Shown piece by piece: positions 61,943 to 64,000 of a DNA stretch of 64,000 nt. Under the pieces are notes generated by a model. It saw only the letters and a program-made list of their open reading frames with translations. It was not told the origin of the DNA and searched no databases. Both the position numbers and the translations under genes were made by a program. This stretch comes from Pseudomonas petrae (GTDB lineage: Bacteria > Pseudomonadota > Gammaproteobacteria > Pseudomonadales > Pseudomonadaceae): NCBI RefSeq assembly GCF_021728295.1, contig NZ_JAKJXE010000007.1:328657-392656 (forward strand), written 5' to 3'. The first letter of the stretch is position 1. Each line of letters starts with the position of its first letter.

Positions 61943-63382
61943 ATGCTGCGCAAACTTTCACTGGCCATTGCCGTGTCGTGTGCTTCGAGTGCGATGGCCG
62001 GGGCAGCAGACATGCCGCTGCCAACCAGGACCGGTTTGGTCAGCGTGTATCAGGAAGCGGTCAACAACAACGCCGATCTCGCGGCGGCACGCGCCAGCTA
62101 TGACGCCCAGAAGGAAATCGTGCCTCAGGCACGCGCCGGCCTGCTGCCGAACATCTCTGGTGGCGCCGACATCAATGACACCCGCACCTCAATTGACCAG
62201 CCCTCCGCAGTCATCAGCCGCAGCGGTACGGTCTATCGCGCGACCTTGAGTCAGCCGATCTTCCGCGCTGACCGCTGGTTCCAGCTTAAGGCGGCGAAGG
62301 ACGTCAACGAGCAGGCCATCCTGCAGCTCTCGGCCACCGAGCAAAACCTGATTCTGCAAAGCGCCGAAGACTACTTTGCGGTGCTACGCGCACAGGACAA
62401 TCTCGCCTCGACGAAGGCGGAGGAAGCAGCGTTCAAGCGGCAGCTCGATCAGGCCAATGAACGCTTCGATGTCGGCCTGTCGGACAAGACCGATGTGCTC
62501 CAGGCGCAAGCCAGTTACGACACTGCCCGCGCTGCGCGGATCGTCGCCAAGCGCCAGGTGGACGATGCCTTTCAGGCGCTGATCACCCTGACCAACCGCG
62601 ATTACAATTCCATCGAAGGTATCGTGCACACCTTGCCGGTGCTTGCGCCAACGCCCAACGACGCGAAAGCCTGGGTCGACACCGCGACGCAGCAGAACCT
62701 GAATCTGCTGGCCAGCAACTACGCCGTCAGCGCCGCTGAAGAAACCCTGCGGCAGCGCAAGGCGGGCCACGCGCCCACCGTCGATGCGGTGGCGCAGTAC
62801 GAGAAAGGCGACAACGACCCTCTGGGCTTCACCAACCCCAACTACACCGGCCAGAGTTTTCACGGCAGCGTCGAGCAACGCACCATCGGCCTGCAGGTGA
62901 ACATCCCGATCTACAGCGGCGGGCTGACCAGTTCCCAGGTGCGCGAAGCGTATGCCCGTCTTGGTCAGAGCGAACAACAGCGTGAAGGCCTGCGTCGGCA
63001 AGTGGTAGAAAACACCCGAAACCTGCACCGCGCGGTGAACACCGATGTCGAGCAGGTGCAGGCGCGCAAACAGTCGATCATCTCCAACCAGAGCGCGCTG
63101 GAGGCCACGGAAATCGGCTATCAGGTGGGTACGCGCAACATCGTCGACGTGCTCGATGCACAGCGCCAGCTGTACGCATCGGTGCGCGATTACAACAACA
63201 CCCGCTACGACTACATCCTCGACAACCTGCGCCTGAAACAAGCTGCCGGGACGCTGAGCCCGGGGGATTTGCAGGATCTGTCGCGCTTCCTGAAAGCCGA
63301 TTACAACCCCGACAAAGACTTCCTGCCGCCGGATCTGGCGAAAGAAGCGGCGAAGAACTTTGAGCGGCCGACGGAGCGGTGA
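61943..63382 (+). CDS. tolC: TolC family outer membrane protein
   Basis: The 479-residue outer-membrane efflux duct has a signal peptide (MLRKLSLAIAVSCASSAMAGA) and two repeats of the outer-membrane-factor fold: LVSVYQEAVNNNADLAAARASYDA... and VNIPIYSGGLTSSQVREAYARL..., with long coiled coils. It serves type I secretion or RND/ABC efflux partners encoded elsewhere. Of two in-frame ATGs, 61943 is six bases after AGGGA and is preferred to 61937. Next to thiC in P. aeruginosa too. Confidence 0.95.
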   Translation: MLRKLSLAIAVSCASSAMAGAADMPLPTRTGLVSVYQEAVNNNADLAAARASYDAQKEIVPQARAGLLPNISGGADINDTRTSIDQPSAVISRSGTVYRATLSQPIFRADRWFQLKAAKDVNEQAILQLSATEQNLILQSAEDYFAVLRAQDNLASTKAEEAAFKRQLDQANERFDVGLSDKTDVLQAQASYDTARAARIVAKRQVDDAFQALITLTNRDYNSIEGIVHTLPVLAPTPNDAKAWVDTATQQNLNLLASNYAVSAAEETLRQRKAGHAPTVDAVAQYEKGDNDPLGFTNPNYTGQSFHGSVEQRTIGLQVNIPIYSGGLTSSQVREAYARLGQSEQQREGLRRQVVENTRNLHRAVNTDVEQVQARKQSIISNQSALEATEIGYQVGTRNIVDVLDAQRQLYASVRDYNNTRYDYILDNLRLKQAAGTLSPGDLQDLSRFLKADYNPDKDFLPPDLAKEAAKNFERPTER

Positions 63383-63434
63383 CAGGCCGATTGAAAGGTT
63401 CCGGCGACCCGAGTAGCATCCGCGCGATACAGTG

Positions 63435-63446
63435 AATACATGTATT
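63435..63446. promoter_or_regulatory. Palindromic operator candidate of the toxin-antitoxin operon
   Basis: AATACATGTATT is a perfect 12-base palindrome centred 20 bases before the antitoxin ATG, with an extra ATACA half-site just upstream (63427-63431). Ribbon-helix-helix antitoxins bind such short inverted sites to autorepress their operon. Confidence 0.5.
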
Positions 63447-63459
63447 GCGGAGAAGTCGC

Positions 63460-63687
63460 ATGCCTACCTCAATTCGCCTCACCCCCGAGACTGAAGCACG
63501 TCTCGACGTTCTCGCGGCTAGCACCGGCCGGACCAAAGCCTTTTATTTGCGTGAAATTATCGAGCAAGGTTTACCTGAGCTTGAAGAGTATTACCTGGCA
63601 GCGGACGTACTCGAACGCGTCCGAAAGGGCAAGGAAGCCACTTATTCATCCAGCGATGTAAGGAAAGAGCTTGGCCTGGACGATTAA
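63460..63687 (+). CDS. Type II antitoxin, RelB-like ribbon-helix-helix protein
   Basis: The 75-residue protein begins MPTSIRLTPETEARLDVLAASTGRTKAFYLREII, a ribbon-helix-helix DNA-binding domain, and ends in a helical toxin-binding tail (LERVRKGKEATYSSSDVRKELGL). GGAG precedes the ATG at 63460; an upstream start at 63445 is weaker. The toxin frame begins inside its end, so the pair is coupled. Likely autorepressor through the palindrome upstream. Confidence 0.85.
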   Translation: MPTSIRLTPETEARLDVLAASTGRTKAFYLREIIEQGLPELEEYYLAADVLERVRKGKEATYSSSDVRKELGLDD

Positions 63688-63937
63688 GTACACCGAGACG
63701 GCAAAGAAACAGCTCAAGAAGCTCGACAAGCAAACCGCCCGGCGCGTGCTTGACTTCATGGACGAACGGGTGGCTGTCAGAGACGACCCTTGCAGCGTGG
63801 GCAAAGCGCTAACAAGTCCCAAGGGCGGGCTGTGGCGCTATCGAATTGGGGATCTACGAGTGATCTGCGATATCCAAAACGGCGAGCTAACCATTTTGGT
63901 CATCGAACTGGGCAATCGTCGGGAGGTGTACCGGTAG
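63671..63937 (+). CDS. Type II toxin, RelE/ParE family
   Basis: The 88-residue protein MAWTIKYTETAKKQLKKLDKQ has the RelE/ParE fold pattern with the basic KPL-like GGLWRYRIGDLRVICDI and a hydrophobic C-terminal strand (ILVIELGNRREVY). The Arg/Tyr pattern favours RelE-like ribosome-dependent mRNA cleavage over gyrase inhibition, but that is inference. It starts at TTG (63671), 17 bases inside the antitoxin frame, after GGAAAGAG. Confidence 0.87.
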   Translation: MAWTIKYTETAKKQLKKLDKQTARRVLDFMDERVAVRDDPCSVGKALTSPKGGLWRYRIGDLRVICDIQNGELTILVIELGNRREVYR

Positions 63938-63982
63938 CCCTTTCATGTCCCGCTCACAACTCTGCTACCGCGTCGCGCCAGA

Positions 63983-64000
63983 TCGCGGGCAAGCTCCCTC
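63983..64000. repeat. REP element cut by the window end
   Basis: TCGCGGGCAAGCTCCCTC matches one REP arm but with CTCCCTC in place of the GCGCTCC of the copies at 9.3, 33.7 and 36.3 kb, so it belongs to a different sequence class. Only part is visible. Confidence 0.6.

Overview
The window is chromosomal DNA of a Pseudomonas, most likely from the fluorescens/syringae side of the genus rather than P. aeruginosa. Evidence: the uninterrupted order dnaB-rplI-rpsR-rpsF-rlmB-rnr-tRNA-Leu-purA-hisZ-hflC-hflK-hflX-hfq-miaA-mutL-amiB-tsaE-nnr-queG-orn-rsgA-motB-motA-rhdA-psd-serB-parC-parE-cpdA-nudF-thiC-tolC, a TPP-riboswitch-controlled thiC followed by a cytX-type transporter, high GC, and REP palindromes with the GTAGGAGCGCGCTTGCCC core. 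Most of the window is conserved core genome. No prophage, integrase, insertion sequence or CRISPR array was seen.

Layout. 1-6.6 kb: a minus-strand operon of two transglutaminase-like proteins and a circularly permuted ATP-grasp/alpha-E fusion, a widespread but biochemically obscure peptide-ligase/protease set. 6.9-9.2 kb: ygiQ. 9.5-16.8 kb: replicative helicase, the S6/S18/L9 ribosomal operon with an autoregulatory-looking leader, rlmB and rnr. 17-17.4 kb: two identical tRNA-Leu(CAG) genes. 17.4-19.4 kb: a chemoreceptor. 19.5-32.5 kb: purA, hisZ and the long minus-strand series queG-side to hflC (NAD(P)HX repair, tRNA t6A, cell-wall amidase, mismatch repair, tRNA isopentenylation, Hfq, HflX, HflKC). 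32.6-41.9 kb: queG, a TRIC-like channel, orn, rsgA, motAB, an HDOD protein, rhodanese and psd, punctuated by two REPINs. 42.2-53.5 kb: a PilZ-like protein, serB, a degenerate cyclase-like membrane protein, a PqiC-type lipoprotein, and topoisomerase IV (parC, parE) with two envelope-associated genes between its subunits. 53.6-61.8 kb: yqiA, cpdA, a low-GC two-gene insertion, DUF1249, nudF, an RsiV-like lipoprotein, cytX and thiC with its riboswitch. 61.9-64 kb: a TolC-family outer-membrane factor and a RelB/RelE-type toxin-antitoxin pair.

Most interesting points: (i) a two-gene cassette at 55306-56060 in otherwise conserved synteny, with low GC in the upstream gene, encoding a candidate Cys/His (permuted NlpC/P60-like) enzyme translationally coupled by ATGA to a four-helix membrane protein, i.e. 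the architecture of an orphan toxin/immunity pair; (ii) the ATP-grasp/alpha-E/transglutaminase operon; (iii) an S6:S18-type leader that pairs with the rpsF ribosome-binding site; (iv) REPINs, one of which supplies the queG stop codon; (v) a strongly structured 285-base leader before the PilZ-like gene. Many genes here start with GTG or TTG behind good Shine-Dalgarno sequences, so starts were re-chosen where the longest open frame was implausible. Coordinates and domain positions were read by eye; domain limits are approximate.
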